Shown: piece after piece, positions 33,597 to 42,341 of the stretch
How positions within the stretch are numbered: position 1 is the stretch's first letter
Layout: each line of letters starts with the position of its first letter
From: Superficieibacter sp. HKU1
GTDB taxonomy: Bacteria > Pseudomonadota > Gammaproteobacteria > Enterobacterales > Enterobacteriaceae
DNA length: 64,000 bases
Assembly (NCBI RefSeq): GCF_029319185.1
Contig: NZ_CP119754.1
Location: 3,844,001-3,908,000 of the forward strand
Direction: 5' to 3'
Translations under genes and position numbers: made by a program
The notes under the pieces: model-generated
Seen by the model: the letters and a program-made list of their open reading frames with translations, nothing else
Told to the model about the DNA's origin: nothing
The model's database searches: none

Positions 33597-34420
33597 CGCT
33601 ACGACCTTCCCGATGAAGCATGGACTATCATCCAGCACTTATCCCCTGCTGAACCAGCAACACCACGGGCCGGACGTCAATGGGCTAAGCACCATAAATT
33701 CATTAACGGCATGTTCTGGGTGCTGTGTTCAGGCGATTAGCCTGACCGTTATCGCCCATGGAAGACCGTTTATAACCGTTTTAACCGATGGTCTGAATCG
33801 GGAATTTTTAGCATTTTTTTCGACAGTTTAATTTCTTCTCTTGATGTTTGTGGTCTCATTGACTGGTCCGCGACCGCGCTGCATGGCAGCAATATCCGGG
33901 CACTCAGGTGCGCCGCCGGTGCGCAAAAAAACATTCCAATATCACCGGAGATAATGGGCTGGGTCGCTCTCTCGTGGTTTTAGCACCAAAATTCATCTGG
34001 CAACCGCCGGAAGCGGTCTGCCGTTAGATATCGTGCTGAGCCCCGGACAGGCTCACGAAAGCCAGTCCACATTATGTCTTCAGGACGGTATTGGTGTTCA
34101 GCGCCAGAACGGCAGCATGAAGCGTCGTGGTTATACGGTGCTGGCTGATAAAGCTTACTCAGGACATACGCTTCGCAATGAGCTGAAAGAAAAAGGATAA
34201 AGTGGTTATCCTGCAGAAATCTAATAAAAAAATGGCAGCAGATGGTCGTTCACAACACGACCGTGATGCCTGCCGCACTCGCAACGTTGTTGAGCGGTGT
34301 TTTGGCCATCTGAAAGAATACCGTCGCATTGCCACATGTTACGACAAAACGGCGAGGTATTATCTGGCGATGGTGAAACCGGGGTGCATCCGGCTGTTTT
34401 ACAAAAGATTATGTAATTAA
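33597..34420 (+). pseudogene. IS5-family (IS427-group) transposase remnant
   Basis: Pieces of one transposase can be followed through several frames: YDLPDEAWTIIQH at the start, FINGMFWVLCSG, then LDVCGLIDWSATALHGSN, and an intact last part RNVVERCFGHLKEYRRIATCYDKTARYYLAM. Stops and frameshifts separate them. It is a dead copy. Confidence 0.8.
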
Positions 34421-34585
34421 TGGACTCTGCCCAGGTGAGTTCATCTCTCATGACGGGAGACTCATAACCCCATATTATTCCTTTCTGTCAGGCGCCTAGC
34501 CAGCCTTCTGGCTCTGATTAATTCAATAACACCTTATGCGCCCTGATGAATTTACAAAAAATCAGGTATCATACTGTCAGTAATT

Positions 34586-35460
34586 TCAGTGATGCTGCTC
34601 GCACAAATATATTATCCAGTAGGTAATACTGACCAGTACGCTGCCGCCGATGATATTACCAATAGCCACAGGTATCAGGTTATCGGTAACAAGATTGCTC
34701 ACCGTTAGACTCGGAAAATTATTCGCAGTCGTTTGTGTTATATACCAGAATTCATCTGGTGCATAGTCACGAATCATAATACCCAGGGGAATAAGAAACA
34801 TATTTGCGATACTGTGTTCAAAACCGCTGGCGACAAACATGCCGATGGGTAACAGCATCGCGACGATTTTGTCGGTTAACGAATGACCCGAATAGCTCAT
34901 CCAGACGGCAAGACAGACCATTAAATTGCAGAGTGTGCCCAGACAGACAGCTTCAATAAAAGTATGGTGCATTTTATGGTTGGCGGTTTGCAGGACGTTG
35001 AGTCCCCATAAGCCATTGCTGCTCATGATTTATCCGGAGAACCAGATCAGAAATACGAAAAAGAGCGCGCCGATAAAATTATCGAAATAAACAATAATCC
35101 AGTTAATGATTAATTGTCGCCAGCATATTAAACTGCTGGCTTTTGCCATGACCGTCATTACGGTTGAGGTAAAGAGATCGGCACCTCAAACCACTACCGG
35201 AATCAGTCCGAGTGTAAAGCAGAGATCTCATGCCATTTTAGTGAGCGAACTGGCAGGGGTCGCACTGGTAGTGACGGTGATATAAAAAACAAAAGCAATG
35301 GAAATGAAGATACCCGCCGTTACAGCCAGAAAAAACGCGAGTTCTTTTTTCTTTGTAACTTTATAGACTCCGGCCTGTTCCGCCATTTTGGCCATTTCAG
35401 CGGGCATACGTAAATCAAAAGAAATATCATTCTTCTTAGCAGACTCCTGGAGAGCATTGA
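34586..35460 (-). pseudogene. Formate channel (FocA/FocB family), degraded
   Basis: The C-terminal half is an open frame of 146 codons with the family signatures NLMVCLAVWMSYSGHS, VASGFEHSIANMF and IGNIIGGSVLVS. Upstream, the N-terminal half is still readable (AGVYKVTKKKELAFFLAVTAG, FTSTVMTVMAKAS) but has several in-frame stops. A formate channel gene, focB, follows hyfR in E. coli, and the order here is the same, although the sequence is at least as close to FocA. Confidence 0.8.
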
Positions 35461-35553
35461 GAAATGCATAGTTGCTGAAATATCCGCAAAGCGCGTGCCA
35501 GAATACATTTTTTGGTATAATTGAAAATTGTGACTGCCGTCACCTGCCGATTT

Positions 35554-36025
35554 TCATAACACTTCGTGGACAGCGATCCCCAGGCGTTGCACCCGAGAAA
35601 GCAGTGTCGTGGGTTTCATTCCAAGACGGGTTGCTGCATCGCGCGGTCCGGCGACAATACCATTGGTCTCTTTTAATACCTGGATAATTCGCTGGCGTTC
35701 CTCTTTATCGTTTTCCGGGTTGGCAGGATTCAACATCTGCGCCATTGGACCTTTCGTAGGGAGGGCGTCGCCCAATGTAGGCAGCAGGCGTGTCTGTCTT
35801 GAATTAATATATAAATTCAGTCTGGTGCCACGCATCAACAGAACTGCGCGTTCAATAACGTTTTCTGGTTCGCGGACGTTGCCTGGCCAGTCCCACGACA
35901 TCAGATGACGCAGAGTTTCTTCGGGAATGGTGTCAATAATGCGATTCATGCGTTTAGATATTTTTCGCGTGAAGTATTTTGCCAGCAGGGGATGTCTTCC
36001 CGGCGTTCACGCAGTGGGGGGTACC
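35554..36025 (-). pseudogene. hyfR: HyfR (FhlA-type sigma-54 activator), C-terminal remnant
   Basis: Codes for the end of the AAA+ domain (PPLRERREDIP and LMSWDWPGNVREPENVIERAVLL) and the Fis-type helix-turn-helix (ERQRIIQVLKETNGIVAGPRDAATRLGMK). A frameshift after REDIP breaks it and the N-terminal sensor and most of the ATPase domain are missing. HyfR activates hydrogenase-4 genes in E. coli. Confidence 0.8.
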
Positions 36026-36039
36026 GATGCGAGAGTCGG

Positions 36040-37063
36040 GTTAATAACATCCTGCCAGCCGTTGAACTTCACCGGCTGTTACTGCGTTACTGACAGGACG
36101 ATGGCCGAGGCATCCTCCAGAATCTGGCTTACGGGATGTGGGATATGGATGCCCATCAACAGCATCATCACCAGCAGAACAGCCATGGGTGCCGTCGTCA
36201 GCCAGCCCAGCTCGCCACGGCTGACTGCTTCTGGTGGACGGGCGAAAAATACTCGCGCCACCATACGCACCAGACCTGCCAGCACCCGCGTCAGCAGCAG
36301 CAATAAAAGGATGGTGATAAATAGATGGTCGCGGGCAAGACCCGCCGTTACGGTCATAAACTCGCTGAGAAAATGTTGAATGGCGGCATGCCGCCAGGCG
36401 CCAGCACGCCACCGGCAAGCAGCGTGGCGGTAAGCGGCATGATTTTTAACATATCGCAGACAACATCCGGATTACGGGTGCCATACTTCATCAGGACATT
36501 GCCTGAGTCGCAGAACATCAAGGCTTTCTCCAGGCTATGATTAAGCGTATGGAGCAGGGCGGCCAGAATTCCCAGCGGCCCGCCAATGCATGGCGCGACA
36601 GCGACAAGTCCCATGTTCTCTACGCTTGAGTAAGCCAGTAGACGTTTCATGTCCTGCTGGACGAGGATAAAGAACGCTGCGACGGCGACTGAAAGCAGCC
36701 CGAATATCAGTAGTAATTCACCGGGGAAATCTTCGCCGACGGCCTGGCAAATAATGATGTAGTAACGAATCAATACCAACAGAGCGCAATTCAGCAGCTC
36801 TGCTGGAAGCAGGGTGATGACCGGGCTGGGCGCTTCGCTATGGGCGTCCGGCAGCCAGGCGTGCATCGGGAAAAGCCCGGTTTTAGTTCCGAAGCCAATA
36901 AGGATAAAACAAAGGCCAGCAGCATCAGCGTAGAATCAAGCTGAGCCGCTTGTTTGAGTTCTTCTGTCCAGAAAACAGCCTGATTGGGATCGGGCATAAA
37001 GCTGGCGACATTGGTATAAACCAACATAGTGCCGAATAACCCAAAGACGACGCCGACGGTATC
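36040..37063 (-). pseudogene. hyfF: HyfF (hydrogenase-4 membrane subunit), internal and C-terminal remnant
   Basis: Collinear with HyfF from about residue 172 on: TVGVVFGLFGTMLVYTN, FPMHAWLPDAHSEAPSP, DMKRLLAYSSVENMGLVAVA and HRGELGW-like RGELGWLTTAPM. It is split by at least two frameshifts (near 36860 and 36357) and lacks about the first 170 residues. It is directly followed by the hyfR remnant, so hyfG to hyfJ are deleted. HyfF is a NuoL/MrpD-like proton-pumping subunit. Confidence 0.82.
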
Positions 37064-37513
37064 TGAAATGGAAGGTTGATGGTGCGCCTGACTGCCAGCT
37101 GGAGCACATCCTGCCATTCTGGCTACCTTGTCTGCATGCTGCGTGAGCGTGGACAACTCCATAAATTGGTAAGGCGGATCTTGCGAAAAATCTCCCTGCG
37201 TAAGGGCTAGCGATTCTTTGATGCGTGCGTCGGTATTTCGGAGAGTGGCTAGCAACATCTTACGGTGCAAATCTGGTACAAAGTTGTGCGGGGCGTTCAC
37301 CTCTAGTACCAGCAGGTAGTCTGGTTGTTCGTCATAGACCATCGCCATCTGACGCGTAGCAAGACCCGCTGGATAACCGATAGCTGACGGTAGCTGCGTG
37401 GCGGAAACTATGCCACTCAGTCTTAGTACAATCGGAATCATAGCGTTTTCTGGCGTTAGGTCTGAAATTAACACGGTATATTGAGCCCTTACGTATGTGT
37501 GCAAATCAATATT
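37064..37513 (-). CDS. Unrecognised ~150-codon segment fused in frame to the hyfF remnant
   Basis: The open frame from 37546 runs into hyfF without a stop. Its first ~150 codons (starting about MNIDLHTYVRAQYTV, including MVYDEQPDYLLVLEVNAPHNFV and IKESLALTQGDFS) do not belong to HyfF and I do not recognise them. It is soluble and balanced in composition, so it was probably part of a real gene before the junction. Either it is a fusion made by deletion or a remnant with a lost 3' end. Confidence 0.4.
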
Positions 37514-37914
37514 CATTGGTTGTCTCACTGCGTCCTTTCGCCTCACTGTAGAGCCAGAAGGGCATAAGGATGTGGGGAAAAAGCATGGATAATGTGTATT
37601 TAATGAGCAAGACGTCCCCCTGATGTTCTGTAAGATACCTGAATTGCTTTGCCTGAGTAGTTTTTGTACAGATATCCTGCTGAACAGCTTATAAAATTAA
37701 ATATCTCATAAATTTCATAAAGTTATGTTTATGCAACCGATAAGCTATCTGTTTCTTTATGTTTTTTTATCATCCAGGGAAGTCAGTTGATTAAATTTTT
37801 CCTAAACTAATATGTGTAATTATGTAATCTGCAGATAACCGAGCAGACAATGGTTACTGATTTTTGTTACTTATCTGACAACTAAAAGTTGTTGGCTGAA
37901 CATAAGGGGAAATA

Positions 37915-38979
37915 ATGATATTTTTATTAGATGAGTTATCTGGTGCTCCATCATGGGTACCTGCTGTATTGCTCGTCACTTTCTCATTCGCACTAGGTTT
38001 TCTGGCCCGATTTACACTTCTCAGGCTTATCCGTTACTGGCAGGGTCGTGACAGAAAGTTATTCAAATCCCTTGAAAAGCATCTTCGTGGTTCCATGTTT
38101 TTTTTCATCCCCTTACTGTTAATAAATATTGGGATTAATTATATCAAAATTAATCCGAATTCTTTGGTTTTTATTACATCGACAATCAATATGTTTATTA
38201 TTTTATCAGTTTGTTCTGTTTTAATTCGATTGATTAATGTGGCGCAGGATATGCTTTTCATTCGTTATGATATTAACCTTTCAAATAACCTTCGCGCTCG
38301 TAAAATTCGCACGCAATTAATATATGTTAAAAAAGTTGCTATCGTTCTGCTTGTGTTATTCTGTGTTTCCCTGATTCTACTCAGCTTCCCTGCTGTTCGA
38401 AAATTTGGCACTACAATCCTGGCCGGTGCCGGCGTAGCAGGAATAATAATTGGATTTGCTCTTCAGAAGACGCTGGTCAACCTTTTTGCCGGAATTCAGA
38501 TAGCCTTTACGCAACCTATAAAAATTGACGATGCAGTGGTCGTTGAAAATGAATGGGGCTGGATTGAGGAGATCAACCTGACTTATGTTGTTGTGCGTAT
38601 ATGGGATCTCCGCCGACTTGTACTGCCAATTACATACTTTACAGAAAATACCTTCCAGAACTGGACGCGTAATAACGCACAAATATTGGGTTCAGTTTTT
38701 CTTTACCTTGATTATTCAATGCCATTAGATCCTCTCCGTAAGCATTTTGAAAAAGTACTCAGTGAAACAAAACTCTGGGATCAACAGACTCAGGTGCTCC
38801 AGGTTACCGATACTAATGACAAGACTATGGCTGTCAGATTATTGATGACGGCACAGAATTCTCCCATTGCGTGGGATTTACGCTGCCATGTGCGTGAAAA
38901 AATGATTGAGTTTATTCAGCAAAATTATCCTCAGAGTTTTCCTCATGTGAGGGCAACACTGACCGATTCTGGTATTTGA
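37915..38979 (+). CDS. MscS-family mechanosensitive channel
   Basis: Protein of 354 aa with four N-terminal hydrophobic segments and the pore-lining helix with Gly/Ala pattern (TTILAGAGVAGIIIGFALQKTLVNLFAGIQI, cited here only by its core AGAGVAGIIIGFALQ, about residues 175-190). The beta domain follows with the family motif near DAVVVENEWGWIEEINL. Such channels open under membrane tension and release solutes. An AGGGGA site precedes the ATG. It stands alone between remnants; it may be cargo or an ordinary chromosomal gene. Confidence 0.88.
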   Translation: MIFLLDELSGAPSWVPAVLLVTFSFALGFLARFTLLRLIRYWQGRDRKLFKSLEKHLRGSMFFFIPLLLINIGINYIKINPNSLVFITSTINMFIILSVCSVLIRLINVAQDMLFIRYDINLSNNLRARKIRTQLIYVKKVAIVLLVLFCVSLILLSFPAVRKFGTTILAGAGVAGIIIGFALQKTLVNLFAGIQIAFTQPIKIDDAVVVENEWGWIEEINLTYVVVRIWDLRRLVLPITYFTENTFQNWTRNNAQILGSVFLYLDYSMPLDPLRKHFEKVLSETKLWDQQTQVLQVTDTNDKTMAVRLLMTAQNSPIAWDLRCHVREKMIEFIQQNYPQSFPHVRATLTDSGI

Positions 38980-39139
38980 TAACTCAAGTTATCAGTTATT
39001 AATCGTTCTCAATTTTCTTAGCAATACGTAACGGAATGTACAGATACCGTGAGCGTTTAACTGCCCCCGATATCAATGACATCATTCATCTTATTGCATG
39101 TTCACTTTAACCAAGAACCTTTGTCCTAAATAGCTGCGC

Positions 39140-39700
39140 CTAATACCGCCACACTTTTGCCAGATCATGTTTCCCTCCGGGGAACTGACTGGCGATTTCC
39201 ATAAAGTGCCTTACCTTTTTCAGCAACTGCCACATTGAACGGCATTGATGTTTGCGCGTTATCGTGTTGTGAAATGCTTGCCATAACCGCTCAACGTGAT
39301 TCCCCCATGGCGCGAGTAAACTGGCTGATAAATCACTCTGAACTTCGGGTTCGCTTTCAGCCAACGCTGAGTTTCGCGACTTTTATGGATGATGTCGTTA
39401 TCGACGATGAGTATGATCGTTTTAGCGCCGCAGTAGCTTGCCTTAAGGTGCTTAAGCAGATTGATAAACAGCACCAAACTTTTGCAATTGCCACCAACGT
39501 GGCTGACTTTCCCCGTTCCGGTGTGCAGCGCTCTGGCCAGATAGTATTTTTCATTCCGCCCCGGAGTCACCTCGCGTTTTTGCAGCCCGCGCACTTGCCA
39601 GTCTGCCCCGATTTTTGGGTTGAGGTAGATACCCATACTCTTTGCTATGACAGGCAGATTATCACTCATGCCGTTGAACATGCGCTGAATATCGGAGATG
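39140..39700 (-). pseudogene. IS630-family transposase remnant
   Basis: The C-terminal part of a DDE transposase is readable in two frames: ILIVDNDIIHKSRETQRWL and FRVIYQPVYS in one, then PWGNHVERLWQAFHNTITRKH in another. A frameshift lies near 39310 and the 5' part is missing, cut by the neighbouring IS3-type element. Not functional. Confidence 0.8.
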
Positions 39701-39772
39701 GTAGTCGCTGATCTTACCCTGCAATAGTAAACACGCGACTAAGTGAGTAAACTCTTAACCAGAGGTGCCTCA

Positions 39773-40072
39773 CATGACAAAGCCTGTATCGACTACCAAA
39801 AAGCCACGCAAACAGCACACGCCTGAATTTCGTCAGGAAGCCTGAAACTGGCTGAACGTATGGGTGTGGCCGCAGTCGCCCGCGAACTTAGCCTGTATGA
39901 ATCACAGCTCTACAACTGGCGAAGCAAACAGCAAAGTCAGCTCTCTTCTTCTGAATGTGAACAGGAGATGTCCGCTGAGATCGCCCGTCTGAAGCGTCAA
40001 CTGGCAGAACGGGATGAGGAACTGGCCATTCTCCAAAAGGCTGCGACATACTTCGCAAAGCGCCTGAAATGA
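39773..40072 (+). pseudogene. IS3-family orfA, frameshifted
   Basis: Begins MTKPVSTTKKPRKQHTPEF and then meets a stop (CCTGAAA); the rest (MGVAAVARELSLYESQLYNW, EIARLKRQLAERDEELAILQ) continues in another frame. One lost base explains it. Confidence 0.85.
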
Positions 40073-40928
40073 AGTATGTCTTCATCGAAAAACATCAGGC
40101 TGAGTTCAGTATGAAAGCCACGTGCCGTGTACTTCAGGTTGCCCGTAGCGGGTGGTACGTCTGGCATCAGCATCGTCATCAGATAAACCAGCGTCAGCAG
40201 TTCTGCCTTGTCTGTGATAACGTCGTCCGGGAGGCATTCAGTGACACAAAACAGCGCTATGGTGCGCCACGCCTGACGGATGTCAGTGACTGGTGTATAA
40301 CATATAAACCGTGGCGGCCAGCCTGCGCTGGCAGGGACTGCGGGCGAAAGCCTCCCGCCGGTTCAGCCTGGTCAGTTATCATGAGCCTGGTCTGCCAGTA
40401 TCAGATAATCTGCTGAAGCAGGACTTTTACGCCAGGGGCCCGAATCAGAAGTGGGTGGGTGATGACATCACGTATCTTCGCACTGGTGAAGGCTGGCTTT
40501 ATCTGGCCGTGGTTATTGACCTGTGGTCGCGGTCAGTCATTGGCTGTTCGATGTCCTCGCGGATGACAGCACAGCTTGCCTGCGATGCGTTACAGATGGC
40601 GTTGTGGCGGCGTAAACGTCCGGAAAATGTCATCGTGCATACAGACAGAGGTGGTCAGTACTGTTCAACGGATTACCAGAGCTTAATGAAACGCCATAAT
40701 CTGCAGGGCAGTATGAGCGCCAGAGGCGATTGTTACGACAATGCCTGTGCGGAAAGCTTCTTCCACACGCTGAAGGTGGAATGTATCCACGGAGAGGACT
40801 TTGCCAGCCGGGAAATAATGCGGACAGCAGTGTTTAATTATATCGAGTGCGATTACAACCGGTGGCGTCGTCACAGTGCCTGTGGCGGTCTCAGTCCGGA
40901 ACAGTTTGAAAACCAGAACCTCGCTTAG
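40069..40928 (+). pseudogene. IS3-family orfB, frameshifted
   Basis: The first part MKYVFIEKHQAEFSMKATC runs to about 40300 in one frame; the catalytic part continues in another, with DITYLRTGEGWLYLAV, VIVHTDRGGQYCS and CYDNACAESFFHTLKVE. The DDE residues are all there but the frame break disables it. Confidence 0.85.
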
Positions 40929-41242
40929 GGTTGTGTCCATATTACGTGGGTAGGATCACATTTTATACGGCAATCAAAAGCCGGGAGGCTGGCAGGTAAT
41001 AATTTTCCCCTTAACGTGTAATCTCCGCATCGTCTGGAAAAAACTGGAATTCCTTACAGAACACCCCAGCTACTATACACTCATTTAAAATGCTGCGATA
41101 TATAACCCTTAGGATTCGTATGAATTTGGCTGATTTTTGACAAAGTTTAACAGGAAAAATTATGACAATAGTATCGCCTTGTTATTAAACACCACAGCCG
41201 CAGACAGTCTGCTTTATCTTACATTAAGAAACCACGCAGGCA

Positions 41243-41268
41243 CAAAAAAAGCCGCCAATGGCGGCTTT
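41243..41268 (-). terminator. Terminator after the YgdI/YgdR-type lipoprotein pair
   Basis: AAAGCCGCC-AAT-GGCGGCTTT is a 9-bp perfect stem; on the minus strand it runs into seven T. It lies 10 bp past the stop of the downstream lipoprotein gene. Confidence 0.85.
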
Positions 41269-41277
41269 CCATAGATA

Positions 41278-41505
41278 TCAATGTGGTATCTCGGCTACTT
41301 CTCTGACGTCGGTTTTGTTAATTTGTTGTTTCACACCGTTGGCATCAGTGTATCCGAGCAGGCCAGTTTCAGACTCACTGGGTTTCCCGTCACTGATGAT
41401 CGTGCGTCCGTCATTGGTATGTATCGCATAACTGGTACGTGTACAACCAGTCAGAGCAGACAGAACAATCGTTGCCGCAAAAGCCGTAAGTAAAAACTTT
41501 TTCAT
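41278..41505 (-). CDS. YgdI/YgdR-type (DUF903) lipoprotein
   Basis: Lipoprotein of 75 aa with lipobox ALTGC (Cys21) and the DUF903 core YAIHTNDGRTIISDGKP...GLLGYTDANG. The fold is a small SH3-like barrel. AAGGGGAA precedes the ATG. It is paired with a paralogue 17 bp upstream; the two are likely one operon. Family members are outer-membrane lipoproteins of poorly known function. Confidence 0.88.
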   Translation of the reverse strand: MKKFLLTAFAATIVLSALTGCTRTSYAIHTNDGRTIISDGKPSESETGLLGYTDANGVKQQINKTDVREVAEIPH

Positions 41506-41521
41506 AGCACTTCCCCTTTAA

Positions 41522-41755
41522 TTAGTTGTCCAGCTCACTCATATTAGTAATTTTGTCGCGGTTGATCTGCTCATTTCTGCCAGTCTGAGCATCCTTATAG
41601 GAAACCAGACCAGTATCATCGTCAATCTGAGGTTTTCCATCGGTCACGATAGTCCGCCCGTCAGTAGTTTTAATGGCCTGATTAGACGAACAGCCGGAAG
41701 CAATGATTGCTATGAATACAACCATAACTATCGCTAATGGGTTTATTCTGTTCAT
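41522..41755 (-). CDS. YgdI/YgdR-type (DUF903) lipoprotein, paralogue
   Basis: Lipoprotein of 77 aa with lipobox IASGC and the same core as its neighbour (AIKTTDGRTIVTDGKPQID, GLVSYKDAQTGR). I start at MNRINPLAIV, which has AAGGGAATT in front; an ATG seven codons upstream gives a worse signal peptide. The pair probably arose by duplication. Confidence 0.88.
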   Translation of the reverse strand: MNRINPLAIVMVVFIAIIASGCSSNQAIKTTDGRTIVTDGKPQIDDDTGLVSYKDAQTGRNEQINRDKITNMSELDN

Positions 41756-41881
41756 GGTAATTCCCTTATGTAACAATTTTAACGATAATAAACAGTAACT
41801 TTTGAATTATAGACTATTCCATTCAGTTAGCCAGATTCTTAATCAACAGGGCTTTGTTGAGCATCAACGAGGTTAATCATC

Positions 41882-41906
41882 AAAAAAACCGGCCCTGGGG
41901 GCCGGT
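41882..41906 (-). terminator. Terminator at the left end of the ICE transfer operon
   Basis: ACCGGCCC-TGG-GGGCCGGT is an 8-bp GC stem that runs into seven T on the minus strand. It lies 58 bp beyond the last tra-type gene, so the leftward operon ends here. Confidence 0.85.
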
Positions 41907-41963
41907 ATGCAATATTGTTATTTTCTTTTTGTAATCATGCCCCTGGTGAAGGCAAGTCTGTAG

Positions 41964-42341
41964 TTATACGTCAAGCCCGTTGATCCACAGCATCAGATAC
42001 ACCAGATCAGCCGAATCCGGCACCGTGATATACCAGCGCGGATGCGCATACTCCTCTTCCTGCGGCCAGCTCGTCTGTCCCGTCACGGTGATAAGAATAT
42101 TCACCGCCTGCTTCAGCTTTCCCTCAAGGTAGATGGCCACGCTGCTGCTGAGTCCCACCCGGTGCGGGTGACAGGTCATTTTGACCGGCCCGGTCAGGCG
42201 CTGTCTGAGCATTGCCCGCAGCCTCACCAGATGCTGATGTGTCGCCGGGAGCACGCCGGGCTCCCCCTGAGGCGACAGGGTGAAAAGCGCGCCGCCACTG
42301 TGCTCATGAATGGCGGGTTCAGGGTACTTCAGTGTCATCAT
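41964..42341 (-). CDS. ICE protein of unknown function downstream of traC
   Basis: Protein of 125 aa whose ATG overlaps the traC stop by 4 bp, so it is co-translated. No signal peptide or membrane helix. The C-terminal half (YAHPRWYITVPDSADLVYLMLWI) looks like a compact alpha/beta domain. I do not recognise a named family. It is the last gene of the operon before the terminator. Confidence 0.7.
   Translation of the reverse strand: MMTLKYPEPAIHEHSGGALFTLSPQGEPGVLPATHQHLVRLRAMLRQRLTGPVKMTCHPHRVGLSSSVAIYLEGKLKQAVNILITVTGQTSWPQEEEYAHPRWYITVPDSADLVYLMLWINGLDV

Larger units (their letters stand above)
39709..40958 (+). mobile_element. IS3-family element, 1250 bp, with inactive reading frames
   Basis: Ends are TGATCTTACCC (left) and GGGTAGGATCA (right), inverted repeats with one mismatch in the first 11 bp. 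No target duplication is seen (CGC and CAT flanks). Sequence type is that of the ISEhe3-like elements common in enterobacteria, as far as I can tell by eye. Both orfA and orfB are frameshifted. Confidence 0.8.
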
